Origin: Branchipolynoe longqiensis
Taxonomy: Eukaryota; Annelida; Polychaeta; Phyllodocida; Polynoidae
Assembly (NCBI GenBank): GCA_030323885.1
Contig: CM059196.1
Location: forward strand, 35,256,481 to 35,320,480
Length of the DNA: 64,000 nt
Direction of reading: 5' to 3'
Below, piece after piece: positions 42,238-52,191 of the stretch (positions within the stretch are counted from its first letter, which is position 1; every line of letters starts with the position of its first letter). Position numbers and translations under genes: made by a program. Below the pieces are notes generated by a model. That model saw only the letters and a list, made by a program, of their open reading frames with translations, had not been told where the DNA came from and ran no database searches.

Positions 42238-42426
42238 CGGTAGCCATGGCAACCGAGAAGAGGCTGGTGGGAAGGAGTCAAAGTGCGTAAAATATGCATC
42301 AACACCGTATGATGACCAGTGGCCGGGCCGGTCGTTTATCTGCGCCGGGCGGGCGACGGTTTTCGTCGCCGGGACCTCGGGCGCCTCGTTCCGGCCTGTC
42401 GGTAAGACGCGACGGGCTGCTGCTTA
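42238..42426 (+). promoter_or_regulatory. X-box motif and adjoining CpG-rich block
   Basis: GGTAGCCATGGCAACC (about 42239-42254) contains an exact X-box, GTAGCCATGGCAAC. From 42315 to 42426 the sequence is CpG-rich (gggccggtcg, gccgggcgggcgacgg) with a possible GTAAGA donor after gcctgtcg near 42402. It could be a promoter/first-exon region or part of the adjacent foldback element. Confidence 0.3.
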
Positions 42427-42959
42427 CCGGTGTAACAATTTCAACTTCCCCCCTTCGCAAGTTCCCCCCCCCCGGGAATCTGAAAACGTTTTTACTTCCC
42501 TCCGGGGAAAGTAAAAACGTTTTCAGATTCCTGGGGGGTAACTTAATAACAGTTTTCAGATTCCTCCCCCTATTTTCAAATTCCCCCCTCTGGGAATTTA
42601 AAATTGTTTAAAAAACGTTAAAAAACGTTTTAAATTTAAGACCTATAATATTTTTTTTTAACCATCTTAGAGACTTTTTGTCTCATTTGTGGTTAAATAT
42701 GTTTTATTGCACTAGTAATAATTTCCATTATGCTATTCTCTGTATATTATAATATTGATCATGAACAATTATCAAAAATAGCAAAAAATTACAAAAATAA
42801 AGAAAATTCCCCCAAAATGTGGGGGGGGGGGGAGGGAAAGTTAAAATGAGGGAGTGAATTTGAAAACGTTTTCAAATTCCCCTGAGAGGAATTTGAAAAC
42901 GTTTTCAAGTTCCCGGGGGGGAACTTGAATATGGGGGGAATTTGAAATCTTTACACCGG
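42427..42959. mobile_element. Foldback element K with nested AACGTT palindromes
   Basis: Ends ccggtgtaacaatttcaa and ttgaaatctttacaccgg are inverted repeats. Inside are a near-perfect ~57 bp palindrome at 42475-42531 (arms gaatctgaaaacgttttta.. ) and a perfect 24 bp palindrome at 42856-42879 (gaatttgaaaac/gttttcaaattc), plus further aaaacgtttt copies. Poly-G and poly-C runs occur in mirrored positions. Confidence 0.8.
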
Positions 42960-43021
42960 GACAGTGTTTCACAGTCGTCAGGGCGGTAGGCCGACCATGT
43001 GGCGGCTGTCTTGAGAAGTGG

Positions 43022-43145
43022 ATGTGGGGGTGGGGGTGAGTGGTGGGGTGGGGTGAGTGGTGGGGTGGGCTGGGTGTAGGGTTGGGGTGGGGCTGGCGTA
43101 GGGGTGGGGTGGGTGTGGGATGGCGGTGGGGTGGGGTTGGGTGGT
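43022..43145 (+). repeat. G-rich tandem repeat (gtggggtgggg)n
   Basis: gtggggtggggtgagtgg and related units with repeated G4 and G3 runs. High G-quadruplex potential. Confidence 0.9.
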
Positions 43146-43146
43146 T

Positions 43147-43206
43147 GGTTGTTGGAGATTTACGTCCTGGCAACATCCTAGTATTATCAGGACGGGTACC
43201 GACTGA
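43147..43206 (-). mobile_element. SINE-A tail-only piece
   Basis: ttggttgttggagatttacg, tcctggcaacatcc and atcaggacgggtaccgac. Only the last 60 bp of the SINE. Confidence 0.82.
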
Positions 43207-43210
43207 GAGT

Positions 43211-43637
43211 TTAAAGTGGCATATGCCGATGGTTTGGGGTTTCTGCCATTTTTCTCAGATAAATATATTGAATTGATTGTTATAATCTACCCTACTTTAC
43301 TTTGAAGTGGCTTTTATTTTAAATGGCGAAGTTTCGAGACATTTAAAGTGCAAATATTTCAGATTAGTTTTGGCAAGCGTGCCAAAGCTCTGACACCATA
43401 GGCATTACCAGTCAAATGTTCTAGTACCCCGTCCTGATATGACCTTAGATGTTACTAGGACGTAAAACAACAACAAACAAACAACAAACTGTTCTAGTAA
43501 AGTGACTCAGTAGACTCCTTGTGGAAACAAATATTTAATAAGTGAATCACTATTGTAAGTAATCTATGTGGAACAAATTTTAGATAATTGCATTGGTTTT
43601 TAAAATTTGATGCTTTTATTGGATTATGCAACTTTAA
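43211..43637. mobile_element. Element E with a SINE-A tail inserted
   Basis: Ends ttaaagtggcatatgccgat and attggattatgcaacttta. It is interrupted at 43427-43489 by a 63 bp SINE-A tail flanked by TGTTCTAGTA (43417-43426 and 43490-43499). Confidence 0.85.
43427..43489 (+). mobile_element. 63 bp SINE-A tail insertion with perfect 10 bp TSD
   Basis: Begins ccccgtcctgatatgacc and ends in (AACA)n. The flanking TGTTCTAGTA copies show insertion into element E. It starts at almost the same base as the 6440-6489 insertion. Confidence 0.93.
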
Positions 43638-43816
43638 CTTAGTGGTTAGTGCAAGGAGTAGGCGCAGGGTGGTTATTGAATTTGAATGATCACTTACACA
43701 CAAAGAGGCAAACTTTGACTCGAGGAATTAACTCTGAGTGGTCAATAAATGAAGATACAAAACAGCCTCGAATAGGCCAGGTAGTACAACACGTGACCAC
43801 ACGTATTCAGACCTTT

Positions 43817-44177
43817 GTTAGGCCATCCGGAGTGGGACGTAGCTCAGGCGACAGAGTGTCCACCTGTGACAGTGTCGCTCATCCTATCGATCCTTCTCAG
43901 TGGACCCATTTGCAGTTTGGGCTATTTTCCATTCCAACCAGTGGTCCAGAACTGGTTTGTCAAAGGCTGTGGTATGTGCTCTCCTGTCTGTGGGATGGTG
44001 CATATAAAAGACCCCTTGCTGCTTATCAGAAAGAGTAGCCTATGTGGCGGAAGCAGGTTTCCTCCAAAGAAATATGTCAGAATCACACTATGTTTTATGT
44101 CCAATAGCTGAGGATAAAAATCAATGCGCTTTAGAGGCGTCGTTAAAGAAAACAAGTTTTATTCTGTTACGCCATCC
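43817..44177 (+). mobile_element. Full-length SINE-B with 12 bp TSD
   Basis: GTTAGGCCATCC (43817-43828) and GTTACGCCATCC (44166-44177) flank 43829-44165. Head gggacgtagctcaggcgaca, middle ccattccaaccagtggtcca, 3' end gtcgttaaagaaaacaagtt. It defines the family length as 337 bp. Confidence 0.94.
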
Positions 44178-44189
44178 TTTTCGGGTATT

Positions 44190-44580
44190 TGTATACAGAT
44201 CTCTGCATTCGAATAGCTTATATCTAAAGGTAAACTAGATGCTCAACAGCATTGTCAATTATCTGCATAAGCAGGCACCATATTGGGCATTGAACCGCAT
44301 TACAACCAACCTGGCTCACCCAGGTAACAGTGAAGGGAGGTAGGGTCATTGAGCACCAAGAGAGTTAGCTTGGGAACAGAGTCAGTGTGGAGCGGGGATG
44401 GCGGGGGGTGAGTCGGTGGGTAAGTGCTAGAACAGCACCCACCCACACCTCCACCCCCACCCCGCCCCGCATCCACCGCCACCTCGCCTAGACTGAACCT
44501 GCCCGGAACCATCGCCGTGTCTGAGCTCCCCTAATGATGCCCGGTAGCCATGGTCCTGCTGTCCGTTACGACATGTTGCT
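44190..44580. other. No feature recognised
   Basis: Unique-looking, with a CCACCCCCACCC-type patch near 44440-44480. Confidence 0.35.
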
Positions 44581-44584
44581 ATAT

Positions 44585-44850
44585 TACCGGGCACAGGGCT
44601 TGCCGGGGCCACGAGCCGAGGCGACGGCTTGCCGGGGCGAAGGACCGTGGCGACGGCTTGCCGGGTCGACGGTCCGGGGAGATGGCTTGCCGGGGCAACA
44701 GTCCGGGCGATGGCTTGCCGGGCGACGGGCCGGGGTGACGGCTTGCCGGGGCGACGGCTTGCCGGGACGACGGGCTGGGTCGATGGCTTGCCGGGGCGAC
44801 GGTCCGGGGGGGATTGCTTGTCGGGGCGACGGGTCGGGCCGATGGACCGG
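44585..44850 (+). repeat. ~18 bp G/C-rich tandem repeat (cttgccggggcgacgg)n
   Basis: About 14 imperfect units. Arg/Gly/Pro-rich frames on both strands follow the period. CpG-rich. Confidence 0.9.
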
Positions 44851-44973
44851 AGCTAAGGAGGGAGCTATAGCGGGACTCTCCACAGGCGTCTATTACCTTA
44901 ATACCAACTATTGTTTTGGAGTCTTTTGTTGTTGTAGTTGTTGTTGTTGTTTGCGTCACCAACTCATTTCGTC

Positions 44974-44987
44974 TGTTGCCATGGCAA
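44974..44987. promoter_or_regulatory. X-box-like motif
   Basis: GTTGCCATGGCAAT: one base off the palindromic RFX site GTTGCCATGGCAAC. Confidence 0.25.
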
Positions 44988-45099
44988 TCAGCAACGACAT
45001 ACGGTGGTGGTGTTTGGTGCTGATGCACATTTCTGCTACCACCACCACTAATCTCACTCACATGGTTCCCATACTAGTCCTGATTGCCTTTTCCATGTC

Positions 45100-45210
45100 C
45101 ACCACACGTGCACACATATACATTTATACATGTTTATATACATGTATATATACATATATGCATGTAATATCTCACATACTCACATACATACCCACAGGCA
45201 TGCATTCAAG
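45100..45210. repeat. (ACATAT/ACATAC)n patch, left part
   Basis: Alternating acatata and catatac units, resuming at 45620-45770 on the other side of the LINE-tailed insertion. Confidence 0.7.
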
Positions 45211-45601
45211 CATCGTCGTCATCGTCATGCTGTCGGTCGCGATGTGACAAAGACTGCTTTCATTACTTGACTGCCGCTCTCCTTTGTGCAGTTGTACATT
45301 TCATGAAAGCTGCCTGCAAAAGTGTTGAATTGCTGCTGGCTTTTGCAAATTACCAGCGGCACTCTCTCGGGGAGCAAATAGAGGTTTCACACCGGCAAGA
45401 ACATGTCAAGACAGGCGCAAAACTATTTGTCCCTGCAGTGGCTGGTCGGGAGATGTTGGGAGTTCCATACATCAACCGCCCTTAATGCTGCCACAGTGAC
45501 ATGGTTTTCTGTTTACGGTTTGCTCCCTTAGCCTTCGGTTCTGTCAATAACCTGTACGACGAGGCAGTGGTTTACAACTCTGCAGGGCAGGGGCGTCAAA
45601 C
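45211..45601 (-). mobile_element. ~390 bp LINE-tailed non-autonomous element, second copy
   Basis: Reverse complement of 11544-11929 over its whole length, ending in catcgtcgtcatcgtcatg (the (GAT)n tail, minus strand). Same 5' start point as the other copy. It contains ccgctctcctttgtgcag and gtgacaaagactgctttcat, the latter shared with the LINE end at 56700. Confidence 0.78.
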
Positions 45602-45780
45602 TCCCTGAGGTGTTGCAATACCTGCATACCCAGCATGTATTCATGCATACCTACACATATAGACATACATAGGTGTGTATACATCTATACACACATGCAT
45701 ATCTATCTAGGTACACATGCATATACGTATACACATGCATATGCATGTCCATACCTACATATGTCATGGTAGGTGGTTTT
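45602..45780. repeat. (CATACA)n-type patch, right part
   Basis: catacctacacatatagaca and similar units. Confidence 0.65.
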
Positions 45781-45784
45781 GCAA

Positions 45785-45930
45785 ATGAGAAGCATTGCAC
45801 CTAGAGCAGGAGTAGAACCCAGATATCTTGATATTAATGGTGTAGTGTCCCTAACCATTAGTCTACCCAGACTCCCTGATGCAGTCACCCTACCCACACC
45901 TACCTGTATGACAGGTAAATGCAGACTGCT
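45785..45930 (-). mobile_element. SINE-C monomer, diverged
   Basis: gcacctagagcaggagtaga acccag, aaccattagtctacccagac and acacctacctgtatgacagg on the minus strand are the T-arm, A-box and 5' part of SINE-C. Confidence 0.75.
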
Positions 45931-46017
45931 ATACTTACATACAATTACACCTTGGCAAATGAACGCACACCGCTATACTTTCGACGAGGATAAACTTGTT
46001 GTTGTCGCCACCAGTGT

Positions 46018-46048
46018 ACCGGAAGTCCCATATTCGTGCACCGGAAGT
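46018..46048 (+). promoter_or_regulatory. Two direct ETS-like sites
   Basis: ACCGGAAGT at 46018-46026 and 46040-46048, 22 bp apart (two helical turns). Confidence 0.25.
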
Positions 46049-46261
46049 CGGGAGTCTGCGAGTGGCATGCTTCCTGTGATCCAGCTGGCACTCGGCGTGC
46101 AGTGTGCATTGAACACGTGGCTACAACGTTAGGCCTGTTCAGATGGGTGATGCAGGCAGAACTGTGTGAGTCGCTGCAGTGTCAATCTGGAGGAGGTGAG
46201 GCGGGTATGTCCTTAGGCTACTCCAATATTTGCTGTCGTCAAGCAAAGTTGGACGACCAGA

Positions 46262-46590
46262 TGGGATGACCGAATGAGTTGAGCATCCTTCTCCCCTTTT
46301 GGGTAGATCGTGGTATTCAAACATGGTTTGAACCCTCTTTGAGTCAAACCGATGACTTAAAAATTGATACTTGTGTCTTCCTAACCAGGCACTCAACATT
46401 ATTAGGATAGGGCAAGGACTGGTTCGCCCAGTGTCAAAATAATGTGACTGAGTGTGACATCAGTTCATGGGGATGGTGACCTGGTATCCTCAGCAAGGCA
46501 GCACTATGGAGTCGCCATGAGTGTGCACTGTCACAATTTGGTACCCATCCTGATATGACGTAAAACTCCCAACAACCAAACAACCATTCT
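46262..46590 (+). mobile_element. SINE-A with variant head
   Basis: Head gggatgaccgaatgagttga ... ccccttttgggtagatcgtg corresponds to the variant-head subfamily (9734-10077, 28114-28425). Body and tail normal, with a short deletion in the tail (cctgatatgacgtaaaactc). Confidence 0.85.
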
Positions 46591-46640
46591 TTGTCCTTAG
46601 CATCAGGCAATTAGCCAATTTTCTAGTTTAGCTTTACAAG

Positions 46641-46815
46641 CAATAGACCTAAGCAGATGCCAGTAGATGCTAACTGCCTTGTGAAGTATGCCCTAGACAC
46701 ATGACCATTGTGCGCCCAGTTCCGGTTTGAGACCCTGGTAATAAGCCGAGACAAAGCCTGCCACGGCCTCCCAACGCAATAACAATAACGGCATTGTTTT
46801 TTCATTGTGGTCAGG
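46641..46815. repeat. Segment paralogous to 59737-60094, without SINE-C
   Basis: caatagacctaagcagatgc, gatgctaactgccttgtgaa, cccagttccggtttgagacc, gccgagacaaagcctgcc and ttttcattgtggtcagg all recur at 59737-60094. There a SINE-C sits where this copy is uninterrupted. Confidence 0.88.
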
Positions 46816-47108
46816 TCCCCATCATGTCGCTCTATCTGCCAACTCTGATTGGCTGAGGGATAGTGGTGTAATGTGGATAACTCGTCAGGCCCCCATTGTG
46901 TCTCTCTGTGTGTCGTCTCTGATTGGCTGAGGGATAGTGGTGTAATAAGGATAATGCGTCAGGCCCCCATCGTCTCTCTCAATGCCGAAGGATACTGATT
47001 AGCGGAAGGATAGTGGTGTAATAAGAATAATGCGTCAGGCCCCCATCGGGTCTCTCAATGTGCCATCTCTGATTGGCTGAAGTATAGTTTTGTAATAAGA
47101 ATAATACA
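46810..47108 (+). repeat. ~74 bp tandem repeat, four units, each with a CCAAT-type box
   Basis: Units start gtcaggcccccat and contain ctctgattggctgagggata and gtggtgtaataaggataat. GATTGG is a reverse CCAAT box and is kept in three of four units. The third unit has gattagcgg instead. Confidence 0.9.
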
Positions 47109-47300
47109 CAACTTCCCAATCCATCAGTTGACCATGTGCTCCAAAGTATATATGCAATGTAACCAGTGGCATACCTAGGGTATGGCTGGCATAACAGTGG
47201 CATAGGCGCCACTTGAAGGGCAGTTTATATTAAAGCTATCTAAAAGGCTGGTGCCAGATATATGGACAGGAGCGCAAGTTAAGCAAAGACCATATAACAC
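47109..47300. other. No feature recognised
   Basis: Short unique stretch containing two small direct repeats (gtggcatacc/gtggcatagg). Confidence 0.35.
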
Positions 47301-47652
47301 TAAGACGGCTCACTCCCTATCTCTCCCATGGTAATGTAAATTTCACAGTGCCACCTTGTGGTGGGTTTGATCAGCCCGGCTGCTGGTTGGTGTTTCACAC
47401 GTTAATACATACAATTATATTATACATGAGATAGGCAAGTATGAATACACATCAATAGGAAATTGCTCTGAACAAATACACATCATCATCAGCATCAGCA
47501 TCATCATCCTCGCCATCATCACACATCTTTCACATTCATATATACATTTATACATATAATATAGCAACTGTTTAACCAAGAGAACAGCCAGCGCACCAAG
47601 TGGTGGGTTTGATCATTTTGATTACACGGTACAGGCTGAGTGAGCCGTCTTA
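47301..47652. mobile_element. MITE H, 352 bp including TA target sites
   Basis: TAAGACGGCTCACTC at 47301 and GAGTGAGCCGTCTTA at 47638-47652 are perfect 15 bp inverted ends; the outer TA may be the duplicated target. Inside, gtggtgggtttgatca occurs near 47354 and 47600. Confidence 0.8.
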
Positions 47653-47654
47653 TA

Positions 47655-48312
47655 CCCCTGTCACACTACGACGTAACGAGCCAATGTGAGCCTAACGTGG
47701 TCATTTTTCGTCATTACGTTGGGTTACGTCATGATGACGTCAGAATGACGTTAGAATGACGTCGAGCTACGTCACATTACAACGTGTTACGTCGAGTTAC
47801 ATCAAGGTTTTGGACATGTTCAAAACTTTTGACGTAGCTTGAACGTAAGGGTTTACGTTCGCCATACGTTCTGTTCATGTTCAGTGAACGTCAATGACAT
47901 TAAACGGACGTTATTCCAACGTTGCTCACTACGTTCAACTACGTTCCACTACGTTGACCCAGATTAAACCGAGTGCAAATGGCCACGTGGCGTAATGGGA
48001 ACGTCAGGAGAACGTCAGGAGAACGTCAGGAGAACGTCAGGAGAATGTGCGTTCAACGTACGTTCAACGTCTCATGACGTATCTAACGTCACTTAACGTT
48101 CTTCTGGCAATGGAATAACGTTCCGTGAGCGTAGTGACATTGTCCTCTCTCGTTGAATGACGGTATCACTACGCTTTACCGACGTTACGCTCTCGTCCAC
48201 TATGCTGCATCCACGTTCAACTTGTGCCCAAATTTGCATACTACGCCGAGAAGTTCAACGTTCTTCACGTTCTCCCTACGCTGACGTCATTACGTCATAG
48301 TGTGACAGGGCC
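47655..48312. mobile_element. Foldback element P, 658 bp copy, rich in ACGT/CRE-like motifs
   Basis: Ends cccctgtcacactacgacgt and ttacgtcatagtgtgacagg are inverted. The interior is built almost wholly of acgt-containing words: tgacgtcag, tacgtca, gaacgtcagg (x4 in tandem near 48000), aacgttc. The centre has an imperfect ggttttggacatgttcaaaa hairpin like the central palindrome of 12790-13108. It abuts MITE H directly. Confidence 0.82.
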
Positions 48313-48522
48313 ATTAGTATTTTAGGGTCTTTGATTTAAGTCCTTGGCACAGGCACTATTTTCCATTGAACTGCCACTATGTGCTACTTTGTTTCTCAAA
48401 TTCCTGTGTGCACATGTGTTTGTCCGGACAACCGACTAAACAGCGATCTGCGCATGCGCATATTTGATAGACTTTATTTTCTTCCCAAAGTCACTTCACC
48501 TGCGCCCATTTAAAGTATTTGG
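48313..48522. other. No feature recognised
   Basis: Short unique region. Confidence 0.4.
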
Positions 48523-48815
48523 TAAATCGGGGCATTCGAGCCCACGGGTTCGAAGCCTGATCGAGTCAAACCAATGACTTAAAAATTGATACTTTTCAAT
48601 TCCTAACTTAACGCCGGGCATTATTAGGATAGGGCATGGACTGCTTGGCTTAGAAGAGTCAGGATAATTTGACTGAGTGGGATAGCACGAAATGGTGCTG
48701 CTGGCCTCCTAGTGGGGCAGCAGTATGAAGTTGCCATGAGTGTACACTGAAACGAGTCGGTACCCATCCGGATATGACCTTAGATGTTGCCAGGATGTAA
48801 ACCGAACCAACTGTT
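48523..48815 (+). mobile_element. SINE-A, head partly replaced
   Basis: cccacgggttcgaagcctga and tcgagtcaaaccaatgactt start the recognisable part. Body and tail are typical (gatgttgccaggatgtaaac). Confidence 0.85.
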
Positions 48816-49632
48816 GGCAGCCTAACTGCACACCCCCTCCCTTCCCCTCCCCATCCCTCCCCCGTTAGCATTGTCAAGGCCAGAGCCTAAAGTAAGTGGG
48901 TAAAAGGCAATAATTCTGGAGACCCGTATGTTTCTGACAAGGTGTGAATCACCACCACCACGACCACACGAGCCACACGCAGCCCACACCTCCAGAACCA
49001 TCACTCACCAGGACACTGACACAGTCTGGGTTTGGGTTTGCACTCTGTATATATTCTGCGCCACTCAAATTATTTCTCTATATTTATATAAAAAATAATG
49101 TGTTTATATAAAAGAAACTTGAAGTGAGAGCTGGGTGACCGTTGGAGTCGATTCCCAGGTGGGTTGGGGGAGCAGAGAGTGTCCGGTTACAGGAGCGCCT
49201 GCTGAGAATAAGGGCTGTTGGGAAGCGAGAGGTGCCCAGACAAGACTACCAAAAAACAGTAGGGGCTATTCTTTATTTATATTCACATAATAAAGTATAT
49301 AGCACATACAAATGGGTATTTAAATTATATGTATACTTTGAGGGACGAGGTTTCTAGAACTTTGTAAAGTAAAGAGATGTTCATATTGTGTTACCGTGGA
49401 TTCTATGTGCACTATAACATCTGACCGCCCGGGCAGGTCTGTAGGCGGGAGTAACCAGACACAGCTGCTATCACTATGGGGATGGCTAGGAGCCACTCAC
49501 AGGTGGCACCCTAGTGGTAGAAGCAGGAACTAACCCCTATGGCAGTAGGATAGTAGGTAATGACTAATATATAGAAGAGAACTGATAAGTGGCAGTGTCC
49601 TTGTTTATATTCCAATAATAGATTATAGAGCA
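48816..49632. other. Gene-poor stretch
   Basis: A CCCTCCCC patch at 48832-48860 and two similar phrases, tttatttatattcacataat (49273) and tttatattccaataatagat (49603), which may mark a degraded element. No supported exon. Confidence 0.35.
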
Positions 49633-49853
49633 CATGAAGAGTTCAGGCGCAAAACTCCATGAAACCGATCCAAAAATTGACTTAAAATTGTTTTAATTCA
49701 CCTGAAAGTATTTCCATGTAATTCCACATCGGTTGTGAAGAACTGGTTATGGAAAAATGAAAACAAAATAGGAAGATATAAAAATGACTTATTTAAAGGT
49801 TTGATTCCAATGTTTATCTCAATTTTCGGAATTGCGTTTACACATGTACAGCA
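49633..49853. mobile_element. MITE G copy 3
   Basis: catgaagagttcaggcgcaa at the left. aattgcgtttacacatgtac at the right is a diverged complement. Internal ccgatccaaaaattgac matches copy 2. Confidence 0.72.
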
Positions 49854-49857
49854 GGAA

Positions 49858-50160
49858 ACGGTGAACCAATTGGTAGCGCAAAGTAATCCAGTGTGGAAGG
49901 TCGGGAGTTCGAATCATGGCTGAATCAAACCAACAATATATAAAATTGATACTTGTTGCTACATAGCCTAGCGCTCGGCATTACTAGGATAGGGCAAGGA
50001 CTGGTTAGCTCAGTATCAGGATATTGTGACTGAGTTGGATATCGGGTCATGATACCGGTGGCCTGATCTTCGAATGGGGCAGCACTATAAAGTCACCATG
50101 AGTGTGCATTGTTGCAAGTTTGTACCCTTCCCGTAGATATTGCTAGGACATTAAACCGAA
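49858..50160 (+). mobile_element. SINE-A
   Basis: Head gtgaaccaattggtagcgca, B box ggagttcgaatcatgg, complete body and a shortened tail (cccgtagatattgctagg). Confidence 0.87.
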
Positions 50161-50185
50161 ACAAATGATATTTATGTATTATGCA

Positions 50186-50395
50186 ATACCGTGATCTTCC
50201 AATGGGGCAGCACTATAAAGTCGCTACGAGTGTTGGTTGATTGTTGGAGTCTTGCGTCCCGGCAACATCTAAGGTCATATCAGGACAGGGGCCATGAGTG
50301 TTCACTGTCACAAGTTGGTATCCGTTTCACTGTCACAAATCAGTACCCGTCCTGATATGACCATAGATGTTGCTAGGACGTTAAACCCCAACATT
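50186..50395. mobile_element. SINE-A 3' part interrupted by an inverted SINE-A tail
   Basis: Plus-strand central box (aatggggcagcactataaag) is broken at 50231-50290 by a minus-strand tail (ttggttgattgttggagtct...atcaggaca), after which the plus-strand sequence continues with atgagtgttcactgtcac and an extra tcactgtcacaaatcagtac repeat. Confidence 0.82.
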
Positions 50396-50849
50396 ATATA
50401 TATGAGTATGTATTATGCAATATCGTGGTGTCGGTACATATTACGTGTGACATCAATCATTGATCCTCGTATCTATTCGTTATTAAACTAGTAGGTATTC
50501 CTGATGTTATGGTGCAGGATGGCTGAGGGGGGGCTTGTAAGGCAATAATGCAATCCTGGCGACATTTTATGAGCATGATGGTTTGGGAGCAATATAACTT
50601 GGATGGCAGCCAAAATAATAAAGCGAACCGCAACTGCTAACATTATATTTATGTTCAATTGTATAGTAAGACATGATTATTATAGGTGATTCATATATTC
50701 GGTCATAGAAAGATGAATATGGTTATTTGTATCTTTACTAGAAATAATTAACTAGCCATAGCCTATAACACTGAAGCTAGTATGGCTAAGCCACTAACCT
50801 CAGTCACAATTTAATAATATACCTGCTGATCTACCTATTTTTTAATTTT
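50396..50849. other. No feature recognised
   Basis: About 450 bp AT-rich DNA, no repeat partner. Confidence 0.4.
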
Positions 50850-51080
50850 TTTTTGTAAATATAGTTTATTCATTGAATAAAGACTTTTGTCAGCGCCGTG
50901 GCACTTGTCTTCCAGCCATGTGACAATACAGTTATTTACAATATATGCAGCTAGCCCAAATCAGCTGAAATAACAATATCAAACATTCAAAGACTTACAT
51001 ATGGTATAGTTTGACAATTCACATACAAAAATAGCAGTTATATGTTGTGTTCCTACACACTTGATACATGCATGTGTATT
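50850..51080 (-). repeat. Repeat F copy, reversed
   Basis: agtttattcattgaataaag, cttgtcttccagccatgtga, agctgaaataacaatatc and tatggtatagtttgacaatt mirror the copy at 29930-30345. Confidence 0.7.
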
Positions 51081-51420
51081 GATTAGACCTTTACATTACG
51101 GAGTGGTTAGGTGCATAGTATTCCTTCATAGGTTTGTATGCCTACTATGTTGTGAATTGCAAAACTATCATGTTGTTGGAGTTAACATTTTGAGATGGAG
51201 TGAGTGTTAGTAGAATGGTTTGTTTATTCTGTTAGATAGAGTGTGGTTAGCTTATAGGGTTATGCTTAAAAGGTTAATACCTCAGGTGTGTTTTTTGACT
51301 ACATGAAGTAGTTTAAGTAAAATGAATAAACTGTTTTACCAACAACAAAAAAGAAGAAGAAAGGGGTTGAACCTTGTAACATAGCACTATGTGTTTGTTG
51401 GTGTATTTGTATTGAAAGGA
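51081..51420. other. No feature recognised
   Basis: AT-rich, possibly the outer part of repeat F, ending in an (aag)n patch near 51348-51362. Confidence 0.35.
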
Positions 51421-51422
51421 AA

Positions 51423-51755
51423 GTTTGTTTTATGTAACGACGGCTCTATAGCACATTGATTTTTATCATCGGCTATTGGATGTCAAACATATGATCATTC
51501 TGACATATTTCTTTGGAGGAAACCCACTGCCGCCACATAGGCTACACTTTCCAATAAGCAGCAAGGGGTCTTTTATATGCACTTTCCCACAGACAGTATA
51601 TCACATACCACAGCTTTTGATGAGCCAGTTGTGGGCCACTGGTTGGAACGGAAAATAGCCCAAACTGCAAATGTGTCCACTAAGCAGGATCGATCAGATG
51701 GTCGACACCTTCACAGGTGGACACTCTACCGCCTGAGCTATGTCCCGCTCCCCGG
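51423..51755 (-). mobile_element. Full-length SINE-B
   Basis: Head from gagcgggacatagctcaggc (about 51754) to the 3' end at gttttatgtaacgacggctc. All internal blocks are present. Confidence 0.9.
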
Positions 51756-52191
51756 TACATAAATAACTACTGCTTTACTCCAAATAGCCAGTATGAATGA
51801 TAACTAGTGGGCATCTGTCCTTGTGCTTTGACACTCATAAGTAGCACACATATTTTAATGTATTCCAATGCAGTATTTATAAATTATATGTGAGCTGTTC
51901 ATTGATCCCAATCATACAAAATCGTAGAAACTGATGACAGCTCTCAACATTCAGACCAACATCACCACTACACAGCAGGTGTCCGCTCATCGGAGCGACA
52001 GTCAAACGAAACAAAAACAGTTCACGCTTGGATAGGTAGTTCGGTTATGGTAAAGGGCCGAGGGTCACACAGGTTACTGAAGACAGAAAGCACTGTCCAT
52101 TACTTCCGTGTGAACAGAAGAGAATCGGTTTTATAAAAAAGAGGTTCCCCCCAAGCACAGATGATACAGAAATGGGACACCTAAATAATAC
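51756..52191. other. No feature recognised
   Basis: About 430 bp of unique-looking DNA. Confidence 0.35.

Noticed and set aside
44534..45247. 237-codon frame with Arg/Gly repeats
   Set aside because: First part is the 18 bp G/C-rich repeat; the rest is a chance continuation.
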